Source: Microbacteriaceae bacterium
Lineage (GTDB): Bacteria; Actinomycetota; Actinomycetes; Actinomycetales; Microbacteriaceae
NCBI GenBank assembly: GCA_019638805.1
Contig: JAHBTA010000002.1
Span: 248,001 to 312,000 of the forward strand
Length of the DNA stretch: 64,000 bases
Direction: 5' to 3'
The position numbers were made by a program, and so were the translations under genes. The notes beneath the pieces are model-generated. The model did no database searches and was not told where the DNA came from. It was given only the letters and a program-made list of their open reading frames with translations. Below, piece after piece: positions 17,104 to 25,321 of this stretch (position 1 is its first letter; every line of letters begins with the position of its first letter).

Positions 17104-19356
17104 ACCGGCGTCGTCCGCGCTCTCATACGCGGAGGCGAGACGCTCGGCCGTGATGACCCACTCCTCGTCCAGGTCGCCGCGGACCACCCACTCGCCCGCG
17201 TTGGCGCGCAGCGGCCCCTCGAGCGTCTCGATGCGCTCACCCGGACGCGCCGGACGCACCTGCACCGTGCCGACGCGCTCGAAGCGGTCGCCGTCGAGGT
17301 GGCGGTGGCCGGCCTCGAACGCCGCCGGGGCGACGGCGTGCGAGCGGCCGCGCTTGTCGTAGACCTCCCAATCCCCCGCCGCCCCGTGCAGGGTCTGGCC
17401 GGTCGGGGTTGTCCAGGTCCACGCCTGCTCGCGGCGTCGCGCCCACACCACGCCGTGCCTGCGCACCGTGCGCCAGCCCGCCTCCGGCTGGTCGAACGAA
17501 CGGTAGCCGAGCATGGCAAGCAGCTCGAGGGTGCCGCGCACACCGCCGCGGGTCTTCTCGCGCGCGGCCTCGTCGAGCTGCTCCCAGGGCAGCAGGTCGG
17601 GGTGCTTGCGCCGCGCGTCGTCGCGCTCGGGTGCGTGGCGCCAGCCGTGCTGACGCAGGTGCTCGCTCCAGGACCGGTGCTCGAGCTCGGCCATGACCTC
17701 GAGTTGCGCGTCGTCGGGCATCCCGGCCGCGTCGGCGCCCGCGCCCCAACTGCGGCCCGCCTCGACCGCCCCCGCGAGCGTCGCCAGGACCTGGCGCACG
17801 TTCGAGGCGCGATAGAAGGGCGAGAGCGCATCCCACGGCCGTCGCGACGGGATGTCGGGGTCGGGGTGCTCGCGGATGTAGCGTTCGTGCCCCAGGCGCG
17901 CGATCCGCTCCCAGGCGCCGACCGGGCGCCCGCCCGCGTCGAGCGTGCTGCCGTAGGCGTGCACGCGCGCCAGGAGCGGTTCCCTGCCGAGGCCCTCGAC
18001 GCCGTCCTGACGCGAGTAGACGAGCCATTCGGGGTGCTCGGCACCGAGGAGAGCGGCGATGCGGCGGGACTCCTCATCCGGTTCGCCCGTGACGAGCACG
18101 CCGGGCGCGGCGGAGCCCTCGACCGCGGCGGCGATGGTGGACGAGGTGGCCTCCTCCGCGCGGGCGCGCGCCCGGATGCCGCTCGCGTTGCCGAAGCGCT
18201 GCTGGGCGAACGCGTGCTGCGTGAGCACCTCGTCGGCCCGGGGATCCAGCACGACCACCTCGGGCATCGGCTCCTCGCCGCGCAGCTCGCCCTCCCTGCC
18301 CTGCTGGGCGAGCTCGGCCAGAACCGCGAAGGTGAGTCCGGTGCGGCCCGTGAGGATGATCCGGTCCACCCCGGCCTGGAGGGCGTCCTCCACGACGATG
18401 CGCGCGGTGACCTCGTCGATGCTGATGGTGTCGACCGTCCACTCCCCCGCACGCGAGAGGTAACGGCGGCGCCAGTCCTCCGCCTGCCAGGCGTCGTCGA
18501 TGCGGACGAGGGCGCGCACGGCCGGGCCGTCGCGACCGTCGACCGCCTGCTCGGCCGCGGCCACCAGTCGCTGCACGGCCGTGCTGTCCGCGGAGAGCGC
18601 CGCGAGCCGCGTGAGCACGTGCCGGTTCCGGCCGCGGGTCAGCAACGGGGTCAGGACGGCCGGGTCCGCCGGGTCGCCCGAGACAATGCGCCACCCGCCC
18701 GCGCGCGCGCCGCGCACCCAGGCCGCCCCGGCATCCGGGGTCACCGCGACCGGAACGACCGACCTGCGGTCGCTCGCGAGCGCGGGAAGGAGCGCCGCGG
18801 AGGCCGCGTCGACACCGACCGCGAGCGTCACGCGCCGTGCGAACCGCACCATGACGCGGTCGAGCTGGCTGCGCAGCAGGGCGGCGACGGCGCGGCTGGC
18901 TGCCACGAAGAGCACCGTGAGCTGGGCCAGACGGGCGAACTGGAGCGCGAGCGGGACCCCGTCGCCGCATTCGCCGGACGAGAACATCCCGACGTCGTAG
19001 TTGCCCAGCAGGAAGCCGAGCACGCGGGCGACGACCGACCACCCCGCGCTGGAATCCGGGTCGGTGCAGCGCAGGTAGCCCGCCGTGCCGAGCACGAGGA
19101 CCGTCACGGTTCCCGCGGCGAGGAACACGAGGGAGAATGCCCGGTCGCGGTGGCGGCTCGGCCACGCCCAGGCCCCGTAGGCGAGCAGGCCGAGCACGAC
19201 CGGGATCGCGACGGGGAGCCATGCGGTGGGGTCATTCCAGGCGGCGAGCGGTCCCGGCAGCGGCAGGTAGACGGCGAGCGCGAGCAGCGCGACCGCGACC
19301 GCATACCCGATCACCGCGAGCATCGCGACGATCCGCCAGGTGCGCGTGCCGCTCAT
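17101..19356 (-). CDS. Channel-like membrane protein with tandem RCK/TrkA-type domains and RyR domains
   Basis: A 751-residue protein. Residues 8-31, 44-65, 72-93 and 136-160 are membrane helices, with a re-entrant-looking stretch at about 105-122. Two Rossmann-like regions follow (about 176-320 and 330-480), resembling tandem RCK/TrkA-N domains of Castor/Pollux-type ion channels, though the glycine motifs are weak. A RyR (ryanodine receptor) domain is clear: AELEHRSWSEHLRQHGW at 556-572 and HPDLLPWEQLDEAAREK at 585-601. A second weaker RyR-like stretch lies at about 488-532. The C-terminus carries two copies of a GDWEV/GEWVV-x-F/L-x-Y module (about 645-690 and 700-745). ATG at 19356 overlaps the TIR gene stop (ATGA). 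A gated ion channel responding to a nucleotide is an inference; no potassium-filter motif is obvious. Confidence 0.72.
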   Translation of the reverse strand: MSGTRTWRIVAMLAVIGYAVAVALLALAVYLPLPGPLAAWNDPTAWLPVAIPVVLGLLAYGAWAWPSRHRDRAFSLVFLAAGTVTVLVLGTAGYLRCTDPDSSAGWSVVARVLGFLLGNYDVGMFSSGECGDGVPLALQFARLAQLTVLFVAASRAVAALLRSQLDRVMVRFARRVTLAVGVDAASAALLPALASDRRSVVPVAVTPDAGAAWVRGARAGGWRIVSGDPADPAVLTPLLTRGRNRHVLTRLAALSADSTAVQRLVAAAEQAVDGRDGPAVRALVRIDDAWQAEDWRRRYLSRAGEWTVDTISIDEVTARIVVEDALQAGVDRIILTGRTGLTFAVLAELAQQGREGELRGEEPMPEVVVLDPRADEVLTQHAFAQQRFGNASGIRARARAEEATSSTIAAAVEGSAAPGVLVTGEPDEESRRIAALLGAEHPEWLVYSRQDGVEGLGREPLLARVHAYGSTLDAGGRPVGAWERIARLGHERYIREHPDPDIPSRRPWDALSPFYRASNVRQVLATLAGAVEAGRSWGAGADAAGMPDDAQLEVMAELEHRSWSEHLRQHGWRHAPERDDARRKHPDLLPWEQLDEAAREKTRGGVRGTLELLAMLGYRSFDQPEAGWRTVRRHGVVWARRREQAWTWTTPTGQTLHGAAGDWEVYDKRGRSHAVAPAAFEAGHRHLDGDRFERVGTVQVRPARPGERIETLEGPLRANAGEWVVRGDLDEEWVITAERLASAYESADDAG

Positions 19357-22151
19357 CGCTCGCACCCGAGGTCGGCGGGCGGCTCGGTTCCGACGTATGA
19401 GCGCCACTCGTCGGGGGTCAGATCGCGCCCGGCGAGCGCGCACGCGGCGGTCCGCCAATCCTGCGGCACGAGGCTCAGGCGGCTCACGGTCGAGGGCCGC
19501 GACAGGCTGTCCATCGCCGGGATCGCCGTGACGAGGGCGTCGCCGTTGGGGCTGAAGGCCGCGACGGGCAGCTTGCCGTCCTGGACCGGAACCGGGATGC
19601 GGCCGAAGACCGCACCGCCCCTGCCCAGGTCGAGGAGGCTCACGGTGCCGCTCGGACCCCCGCTGGCGACGAGCTCTCCGTCGGCGCTCAGCGCGGGCAG
19701 CGGCTGGGTCTCGACGTCGGCGGGGCGGTCGGCGACGACGGCTCCGCTCGAGTCGAGGACGAGCTCACGACCGTCGCGGAAGACGTGCAGCCGCGAGCGC
19801 CCGTCGTACACGGCGGGCACGAGCTCGGTGCTCTCGTACCTGACGTCCCCGGTTCGCACGTCGACCATGCGCAGGCCGTCGCCGACATCGGCCGTGTAGA
19901 CGAACGCGGTCGAACCGTCGGGTGCGATCCCGTAGGAGTAGGCCAGGCCGTTCTCCAGCAGGTCGGCGAACGGCTGACCCGACACGACGACCGAGCCGTC
20001 CTCGCCGAGCACCGCCAGCGTGCCGTCGCCCGCCAGCACGGTCAGGCGGCCGGACGCCGGATCGGCGTCGAGCGCCAGGACGGCCACGCCCTCGGCGAGC
20101 GGCAGTGGGATGGCCTTCTGGACCTCCAGCGTCGCGGCATCGGCCAGGAACGCGACCTGCTCGGTCGTCGAGCTCACGACGAACCGGTCCGCATCCCACC
20201 ACGCGGCGGCGGCCAGCCCGAACCGTCCCGCATCGTCGATCACGGTGCTCTCCTGAGCTCCCAGATCGACGATGACCGGGCTGCCGGCCGAGACGGCCCA
20301 GATGAGCGCGCGCGCTCCATCCGGGCTCACGGACAGCAGCGCCGGTCCGCAGGCGCTGCAGCCGTCCGGCACGGGGGACTCGAACTCGTCCGAGACGCGC
20401 CCGGTCTGGGCCAGGTCCCACACCAGGGCGAACTCCCCCGTGCCGCTCACGATGGTGTCCCCGCGGAACGCCAGCGTCTCGGCGGCCACCCGGCCGGCCC
20501 CCAGGAGCTGGACCGGTGCCTCCGGCAGCTCCGATGCGGCGCGCACGGTCGACACGTAGATCGCGCCGTCCACCATGACGGCCAGGCGCGAACCGTCGCC
20601 GTTCAGGGCGATGTCGAGCGAGCCCGCGACCTGCGACGTGGCGACCCGGTCCGCGGGGTCACCGGGTGCCGAGCCGCCCCCGGAGACCGACCCCTCCACG
20701 TCCCAGACCGAGTACTGGACGCTCTTGCCCGGCGACCCGGCGAGCACCGATCCGTCGCCCGAGATCGCGAAGCCGTTCGCGTTGATACCGAGCGTGTGCT
20801 GACCGTCGGCCAGGACGCTCGCGTCCGCGAGCGAGATCCGGGCCCAGATTCCCGTGATCGCGAACACCGTGACGGCGCCGTCCCCGAAGCCGACGCGACC
20901 GCCGTACGGGACGGTCCCGGTCGGGGCGATCGCGGGCTGTGCGCCCGAGAGGTCCAGCGTCAGGATGGTGAGCCAGTCCTGGCGATTCGTGGCCACCAGG
21001 TGCTCCCCATCCGGGGAGACCGCGACGAGCGTCGCCGCGGACTTGTCGCCGCCGAACTCGCTCGGCGGCGGCGGGACGATCAGATCTCCCTCGCCCGCCG
21101 GGGTCACGATGCGGATGGTGCCGTCGGCCGCGACCGCCGCGACCACGGTGCCGTCATCCGACACCGAGAGTCCGACGACGCCGGCGTCCAGCGACGTCAG
21201 CCGGGAGCGTTCGGGTCCGTCCCAGCGCGTGACCGCCCCGTCGGCGTCGCCCGTGAGCACGGCGCCGTCCGTGGCGATCGCGGTCGCGGTGACCCGTGCC
21301 CCCACCGGCAGCGAGCGGACGAGCTGGGGGCTGGCCGTGGCCAACTGGAGCAGCGCCGCCTGGGTCTGCGGGTCGTCGTGCATGCGCTGGGCCTCGACGG
21401 CGAGCAGCGACGCCGTCTGCAGATCGGTGCTGCTGAGCGTGATGGCCTGCGCCGCGAGCTGCCTCGCGAGGGCGATCCGGGCCTGCTCGGCGGCGGCGTT
21501 GCCGTTGACCACGGCGACGACCGTCGCGATGAGGCTCGCCACGAGCAGGCCGGAGAGCGCGATGACCCCGCCGCGCAGCAGCCGCAGGGCGCGGCGGCGC
21601 TCCCGCACGTTCTCGCCCACGAGCTCGTCGCGCTCCTGGAATCGGATGGCGGACGCGAGATCGGCGACCCGCTCGGGGAAGCGGGGGTCGGCATCCCCCA
21701 GGCTGCCCTCGAGTTCGAACCAGCTGAGGTCGACCCAGCGCGGCTCCTCGGCGAAGGCCTTCGACAGCGCCTTGTTCACCGCGGTCGCCCGCGTCCAGTC
21801 GAAGTCGCCCGCCGTGGGGTCCCAGAGGATCTCGCCCTCGTCGAGCACGAGCAGAATGCGCTCGGCGCTCTTGTGCTCGAGCCACCAGGTGATCTCGGTG
21901 GTCACGTACTCGGAGGCCGCCGACTTCGGGCTGCACAGCAGGATGAACCACTCGGCCTCGGTCAGGCCCCGCTCGATGGTCGACCAGAGGCCGGTGTTCG
22001 CAGACATCGACGCGTCGTCGAGGAACACGCGCGACGAGCGCAGCTTGTGCCAGGGCTTGGCGAAGCGCTCGATGCCGTTCCGCAGAGCGACCGCGAGGGT
22101 GCTCGACGCGGCGCGCGAGTACGAGATGAACGCGTCGAATCGGGCTGCCAC
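19353..22151 (-). CDS. TIR - transmembrane - beta-propeller (WD40-like) protein
   Basis: A 932-residue protein. Residues 4-110 form a TIR domain (FDAFISYSR at 5-13, the RVFLDDASM loop at 41-49, and LCSPKSAASEYVTTEI at 72-87), with E86 in the position of the catalytic glutamate of NAD-cleaving TIRs. A basic stretch (RERRRALRLLRGG) precedes one membrane helix at about 194-215. The linker RQLAAQAITLSSTDLQTASLL resembles that before WD40 repeats in actinobacterial STAND proteins. Residues about 285-890 are beta-propeller repeats (for example VSPDGEHLVA, FSPNGDALVTAI). The end has a cysteine-bounded RDLTPDEW segment. Positive-inside logic puts TIR in the cytosol and the propeller outside. GTG is chosen from TAGTCT 6 nt upstream. 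It is translationally coupled to the RyR gene. A sensor/effector in stress or phage defence is inferred. Confidence 0.8.
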   Translation of the reverse strand: MAARFDAFISYSRAASSTLAVALRNGIERFAKPWHKLRSSRVFLDDASMSANTGLWSTIERGLTEAEWFILLCSPKSAASEYVTTEITWWLEHKSAERILLVLDEGEILWDPTAGDFDWTRATAVNKALSKAFAEEPRWVDLSWFELEGSLGDADPRFPERVADLASAIRFQERDELVGENVRERRRALRLLRGGVIALSGLLVASLIATVVAVVNGNAAAEQARIALARQLAAQAITLSSTDLQTASLLAVEAQRMHDDPQTQAALLQLATASPQLVRSLPVGARVTATAIATDGAVLTGDADGAVTRWDGPERSRLTSLDAGVVGLSVSDDGTVVAAVAADGTIRIVTPAGEGDLIVPPPPSEFGGDKSAATLVAVSPDGEHLVATNRQDWLTILTLDLSGAQPAIAPTGTVPYGGRVGFGDGAVTVFAITGIWARISLADASVLADGQHTLGINANGFAISGDGSVLAGSPGKSVQYSVWDVEGSVSGGGSAPGDPADRVATSQVAGSLDIALNGDGSRLAVMVDGAIYVSTVRAASELPEAPVQLLGAGRVAAETLAFRGDTIVSGTGEFALVWDLAQTGRVSDEFESPVPDGCSACGPALLSVSPDGARALIWAVSAGSPVIVDLGAQESTVIDDAGRFGLAAAAWWDADRFVVSSTTEQVAFLADAATLEVQKAIPLPLAEGVAVLALDADPASGRLTVLAGDGTLAVLGEDGSVVVSGQPFADLLENGLAYSYGIAPDGSTAFVYTADVGDGLRMVDVRTGDVRYESTELVPAVYDGRSRLHVFRDGRELVLDSSGAVVADRPADVETQPLPALSADGELVASGGPSGTVSLLDLGRGGAVFGRIPVPVQDGKLPVAAFSPNGDALVTAIPAMDSLSRPSTVSRLSLVPQDWRTAACALAGRDLTPDEWRSYVGTEPPADLGCER

Positions 22152-22157
22152 GGCGCC

Positions 22158-22163
22158 AGACTA
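22158..22163 (-). promoter_or_regulatory. -10 box of the TIR-RyR operon
   Basis: TAGTCT on the minus strand, 6 nt before the GTG of the TIR gene. It indicates the pair has its own leaderless promoter downstream of the ispG inverted repeat. Confidence 0.5.
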
Positions 22164-22176
22164 GCGGCGTGTGGGT

Positions 22177-22252
22177 CTGTCACGGCTCCCTCCGCGACAT
22201 CGCGGGGGGCTGCGCACGGGGGTCCGCCGCGTCACGGAGGGAGCCGTGACAG
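22177..22252 (-). terminator. Long inverted repeat after ispG (putative terminator)
   Basis: A perfect 18-bp inverted repeat, CTGTCACGGCTCCCTCCG (22177-22194) and its complement (22235-22252), with a 40-nt loop that itself contains a CGCG-ACAT-CGCG hairpin. It fills the spacer between ispG and the TIR gene. There is no U-run; it may be a factor-dependent terminator or an mRNA 3' stabiliser. Confidence 0.5.
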
Positions 22253-22259
22253 GGGCGGG

Positions 22260-23411
22260 TCAGACCGTGATGACCTCGGGGGCGCCGGACTCGCCGGCGG
22301 GCAGCTCGGCGGCCAGACGGTTGGCCTCGGCGATGAGGGTCTCCACGATCTCCGACTCGGGCACGGTCTTGATGACCTCGCCCTTGACGAAGATCTGGCC
22401 CTTGCCGTTGCCGGACGCGACGCCGAGGTCCGCCTCGCGCGCCTCCCCGGGGCCGTTGACGACGCATCCCATGACCGCGACCCGCAGCGGCACCGTCATG
22501 CCCTCGAGCCCCGCGGTGACGTCGTTCGCGAGCGTGTACACGTCGACCTGGGCGCGCCCGCAGGACGGGCACGACACGATCTCGAGCTTGCGCTCGCGCA
22601 GGTTCAGGCTCTGCAGGATCTGCAGGCCCACCTTCACCTCCTGCGCGGGCGGCGCGCTCAGCGAGACCCGGATGGTGTCGCCGATGCCCTCGCCGAGCAG
22701 GATGCCGAACGCCGTCGCCGACTTGATGGTGCCCTGGAACTCAGGGCCCGCCTCGGTCACGCCGAGGTGCAACGGCCAGTCGCCGCGCTCGGCGAGCTGC
22801 CGGTACGCCTTCACCATCACGATCGGGTCGTTGTGCTTGACCGAGATCTTGAAGTCGTGGAAGTCGTGCTCCTCGAAGAGCGACGCCTCCCACACCGCCG
22901 ACTCGACGAGCGCCTCGGGGGTGGCCTTGCCGTACTTCTCCAGGAGCCGCTTGTCGAGCGAGCCCGCGTTGACGCCGATGCGGATGCTGACCCCGGCATC
23001 CTGCGCGGCTTTCGCGATCGCGCCCACCTGGTCGTCGAACTGCCGGATGTTGCCCGGATTCACGCGCACCGCGGCGCACCCGGCGTCGATCGCCTGGAAA
23101 ACGTACTTGGGCTGGAAGTGGATGTCGGCGATGACCGGGATCTGCGACTTCTTAGCGATGATGTGCAGCACGTCGGCGTCGTCCTGCGAGGGCACCGCGA
23201 CGCGCACGATGTCGCAGCCGGACGCGGTGAGCTCGGCGATCTGCTGCAGGGTCGCGTTGATGTTGGTGGTCGGCGTCGTCGTCATCGACTGGACGCTGAC
23301 CGGGGCGTCGCCGCCCACCAGAACCTTGCCCACCTTGATCTGGCGGCTCTTCCGGCGGGGTGCCAGGGTCTCCGGAGGCGGCTTCGGCATCCCGAGGTTC
23401 ACAGCAGGCAC
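22260..23411 (-). CDS. ispG: 4-hydroxy-3-methylbut-2-enyl diphosphate synthase
   Basis: Iron-sulfur enzyme of the MEP isoprenoid pathway, converting methylerythritol cyclodiphosphate to HMBPP. The 383-residue protein has the TIM barrel N-terminal part ([37 protein letters not shown]) and the C-terminal Fe-S domain with CPSCGR and GCVVNGPGE, the cysteine ligands. Length is normal. GTG at 23411 is supported by TAGTCT 6 nt upstream. In many actinobacteria ispG follows dxr and rseP directly; here four unrelated genes intervene. Confidence 0.95.
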   Translation of the reverse strand: MPAVNLGMPKPPPETLAPRRKSRQIKVGKVLVGGDAPVSVQSMTTTPTTNINATLQQIAELTASGCDIVRVAVPSQDDADVLHIIAKKSQIPVIADIHFQPKYVFQAIDAGCAAVRVNPGNIRQFDDQVGAIAKAAQDAGVSIRIGVNAGSLDKRLLEKYGKATPEALVESAVWEASLFEEHDFHDFKISVKHNDPIVMVKAYRQLAERGDWPLHLGVTEAGPEFQGTIKSATAFGILLGEGIGDTIRVSLSAPPAQEVKVGLQILQSLNLRERKLEIVSCPSCGRAQVDVYTLANDVTAGLEGMTVPLRVAVMGCVVNGPGEAREADLGVASGNGKGQIFVKGEVIKTVPESEIVETLIAEANRLAAELPAGESGAPEVITV

Positions 23412-23417
23412 GGGTTA

Positions 23418-23423
23418 AGACTA
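23418..23423 (-). promoter_or_regulatory. -10 box of ispG
   Basis: TAGTCT on the minus strand, 6 nt before the ispG GTG; leaderless layout. Confidence 0.5.
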
Positions 23424-23429
23424 GGCCGC

Positions 23430-24482
23430 CTACCCCGCGATGTGCTGAGCGAGCGCCGCGTCGAATGCGGCGGCCTCGTCCAGGTGCGGCGCGTGCCCGG
23501 CCTCGGGCAGCGACACCTCGGTCACCGAACCGCCCGCCGCGCGGTAGCGCTCGAGCACCGCACGGGTCTGGGTCACCATGGGCTGCGGCGGGGCGACATC
23601 CTCGCCCGGCCATCCCGGTACGACGCCCAGCTGCCCGAGGTAGTTGAGGTCGAAGAACGAGGTGTCCGAGACGATCGCGTCCTTGTCGCCGTGGATCCAC
23701 AGGATGGGCGGCTTGACCGCGAGCTCGACGATCCCGGTCACGTCGAAGTGCTGCGGAGCCATGGTGTTGAGCACGCCGCGGGTGCCCGCGGCGAATCCCG
23801 GCCAGTTCTCGGAGGCGACCGAGTCGCCGGGGTAGTTGTCGGTTCCGGTCTTCGTGGTCAGCATCGAGTCGACCCAGACGTCCTCGTGCTCGGTCTGCAG
23901 TTCCGGCTTGGCCACGTAGGCGGTCCGGTACACGGTGCGCGGCGAGGTCTGCTCGTCGGCGCTCGTGTCGTGCGACTCGAGCCGCGCGACGAAGTCGGGG
24001 TTTGCTCCCCCGCCGCCCGTTCCGGCGCCGTCGGCGTCGTTGCGCGCGCCGTCCGCGCCGTGTGTTCCGCCGAAGCCGTAGGGCGAGACGGGTGCCTCGA
24101 GGGTCAGGGTCGCGACGCGCTCCGGGTGGTCCAGCGCGAGCTGCATGACGACCCCGCCGCCCATGCTCCAGCCCACCAGGTGCACGCGATCCAGGCCGAG
24201 CGCGTCGAGCACGCTCACCACATCGTCGGAGAAGTCGCGCAACCCGCGCGTCGCGTCGACGGGCTTGGTCTCGCTGTCGCCGAAGCCCCGCAGGTCGATC
24301 GCGAGAGCGCGCACCCCGGTGGGCAGGGCGAGCATGGTGGGCTGATAGAACAGCGACGAGGACACGTTGCCGTGCACGAACACGACCGGGGTGCCGTCGC
24401 CCTGCCGCTCCAGGACGTTCGCGGTGTACCTCGGGGTCGGCACCCGGCGCGAGGTGATGCCCTCGAAAAGCGTGGTGGTCAT
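23430..24482 (-). CDS. Alpha/beta hydrolase
   Basis: A 350-residue alpha/beta hydrolase of unknown substrate. The oxyanion motif VVFVHGNVSSS, the nucleophile elbow GWSMGG (serine near residue 120), an acidic position in WIHGDKDAIVSD and the catalytic histidine in EAGHAPHLDE are all present. A Gly/Ala/Asp-rich insertion (about 140-165) lies in the cap region. Its ATG overlaps the preceding hydrolase stop (ATGA), and it is the last of a three-gene operon with a 3-hydroxybutyrate dehydrogenase-like gene. Hydrolysis of hydroxybutyrate esters or oligomers would fit the context but is speculative. No signal peptide is seen. Confidence 0.8.
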   Translation of the reverse strand: MTTTLFEGITSRRVPTPRYTANVLERQGDGTPVVFVHGNVSSSLFYQPTMLALPTGVRALAIDLRGFGDSETKPVDATRGLRDFSDDVVSVLDALGLDRVHLVGWSMGGGVVMQLALDHPERVATLTLEAPVSPYGFGGTHGADGARNDADGAGTGGGGANPDFVARLESHDTSADEQTSPRTVYRTAYVAKPELQTEHEDVWVDSMLTTKTGTDNYPGDSVASENWPGFAAGTRGVLNTMAPQHFDVTGIVELAVKPPILWIHGDKDAIVSDTSFFDLNYLGQLGVVPGWPGEDVAPPQPMVTQTRAVLERYRAAGGSVTEVSLPEAGHAPHLDEAAAFDAALAQHIAG

Positions 24483-25321
24483 GATGCTCCCTCTCCGGTG
24501 ATGGCTGCCGCGACGGCATCTGCGCCGGCGCGGGTGAAGACGATCGTGTAGTGGTTGACGTCGGGCACCTCGACCACGCGCATCTGCGGCACGGTGCCGC
24601 GGAACGACTCGAGCGCACCCGGCGGGTACAGGGGTGCCCCGTCGGTGAGACCGCGGGGTGCTCGCAGCACGGTCACCGGCATCCGGAGCGACGCGAGCGC
24701 GTCGAGGTACCAGTCCGGGCCGTACAGCTCCGCGCCGTCGGTCAGCATGGCCTCCGCCGAGGCGGAGGCGCGCAGCCCGGGCGGCTCGCCCACCAGGTCG
24801 TAGCGCGCGTACTCCGCGAACCCCGCCGGCAGCTCGGGACCCAGAGCGGGATGCGCGCGCCAGAACCCGAGGTACGCCGCCTCGTCCGCGAACCGCATGG
24901 CGAGGCGCTCGGCGGCCGGACCGAGGAACTCGGCGATGTCGTCGGGGGTCTTCCCGGGCGGCAGCTCCAGCGGCAGACCGCCGTCGACGAGCACGAGCCG
25001 CTCGACCAGGTCCGGCCGTGCACCGGCCAGCACCACGGCGACGAAGGCGCCCATGGAGTGACCGACGACGATCCTCGGGGAGCCGCCTGCATCATCCAGA
25101 AGCCCGGCGAGGTCTTCGGCGTGCCGGCGAAGCCCGAACGGGCCGGGCAGTTCGCCGCTGCGCCCGCGTCCGCGCAGATCGGGCGCGAGGATGCGGTGGC
25201 CGGGCAGCAGCGCGGCGATCGTGGCGAAGGCGCGACCGTTCGAGGTGATGCCGTGCACGGCCAGCACCTCCGTGCCGCCGGAGGGCCCGTACTCGGTGGT
25301 GGCGAGCGTCGCGGGGCTCAT
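24479..25321 (-). CDS. Alpha/beta hydrolase
   Basis: A 280-residue alpha/beta hydrolase, distinct from its downstream neighbour. It has VLAVHGITSNGR near residue 20, a RGRGRS strand motif, the nucleophile elbow GHSMGAF (serine about residue 91) and a C-terminal DVNHYTIVF histidine. The ATG at 25321 overlaps the dehydrogenase stop (ATGA) and the gene's own stop overlaps the next hydrolase start, so the three genes form a coupled operon. The substrate is unknown; an ester or lactone from hydroxyalkanoate metabolism is possible. Confidence 0.78.
   Translation of the reverse strand: MSPATLATTEYGPSGGTEVLAVHGITSNGRAFATIAALLPGHRILAPDLRGRGRSGELPGPFGLRRHAEDLAGLLDDAGGSPRIVVGHSMGAFVAVVLAGARPDLVERLVLVDGGLPLELPPGKTPDDIAEFLGPAAERLAMRFADEAAYLGFWRAHPALGPELPAGFAEYARYDLVGEPPGLRASASAEAMLTDGAELYGPDWYLDALASLRMPVTVLRAPRGLTDGAPLYPPGALESFRGTVPQMRVVEVPDVNHYTIVFTRAGADAVAAAITGEGAS

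Noticed and set aside
17101..19356. A potassium channel with a canonical selectivity filter
   Set aside because: No TVGYG-like filter is visible; ion selectivity is therefore left open.
15181..19899. Very long open frames on the plus strand antisense to the MoxR/RyR genes, and similar ones at 19785-24551 and 50970-56036
   Set aside because: They mirror GC-rich codons of genuine minus-strand genes, give low-complexity Arg/Ala/Gly/His-rich proteins without recognisable domains, and lack promoters or ribosome sites.
22177..22252. Inverted repeats at 5.5 kb and 22.2 kb as transposon ends
   Set aside because: There is no transposase, no matching second end and no target-site duplication; the sequences differ from each other.
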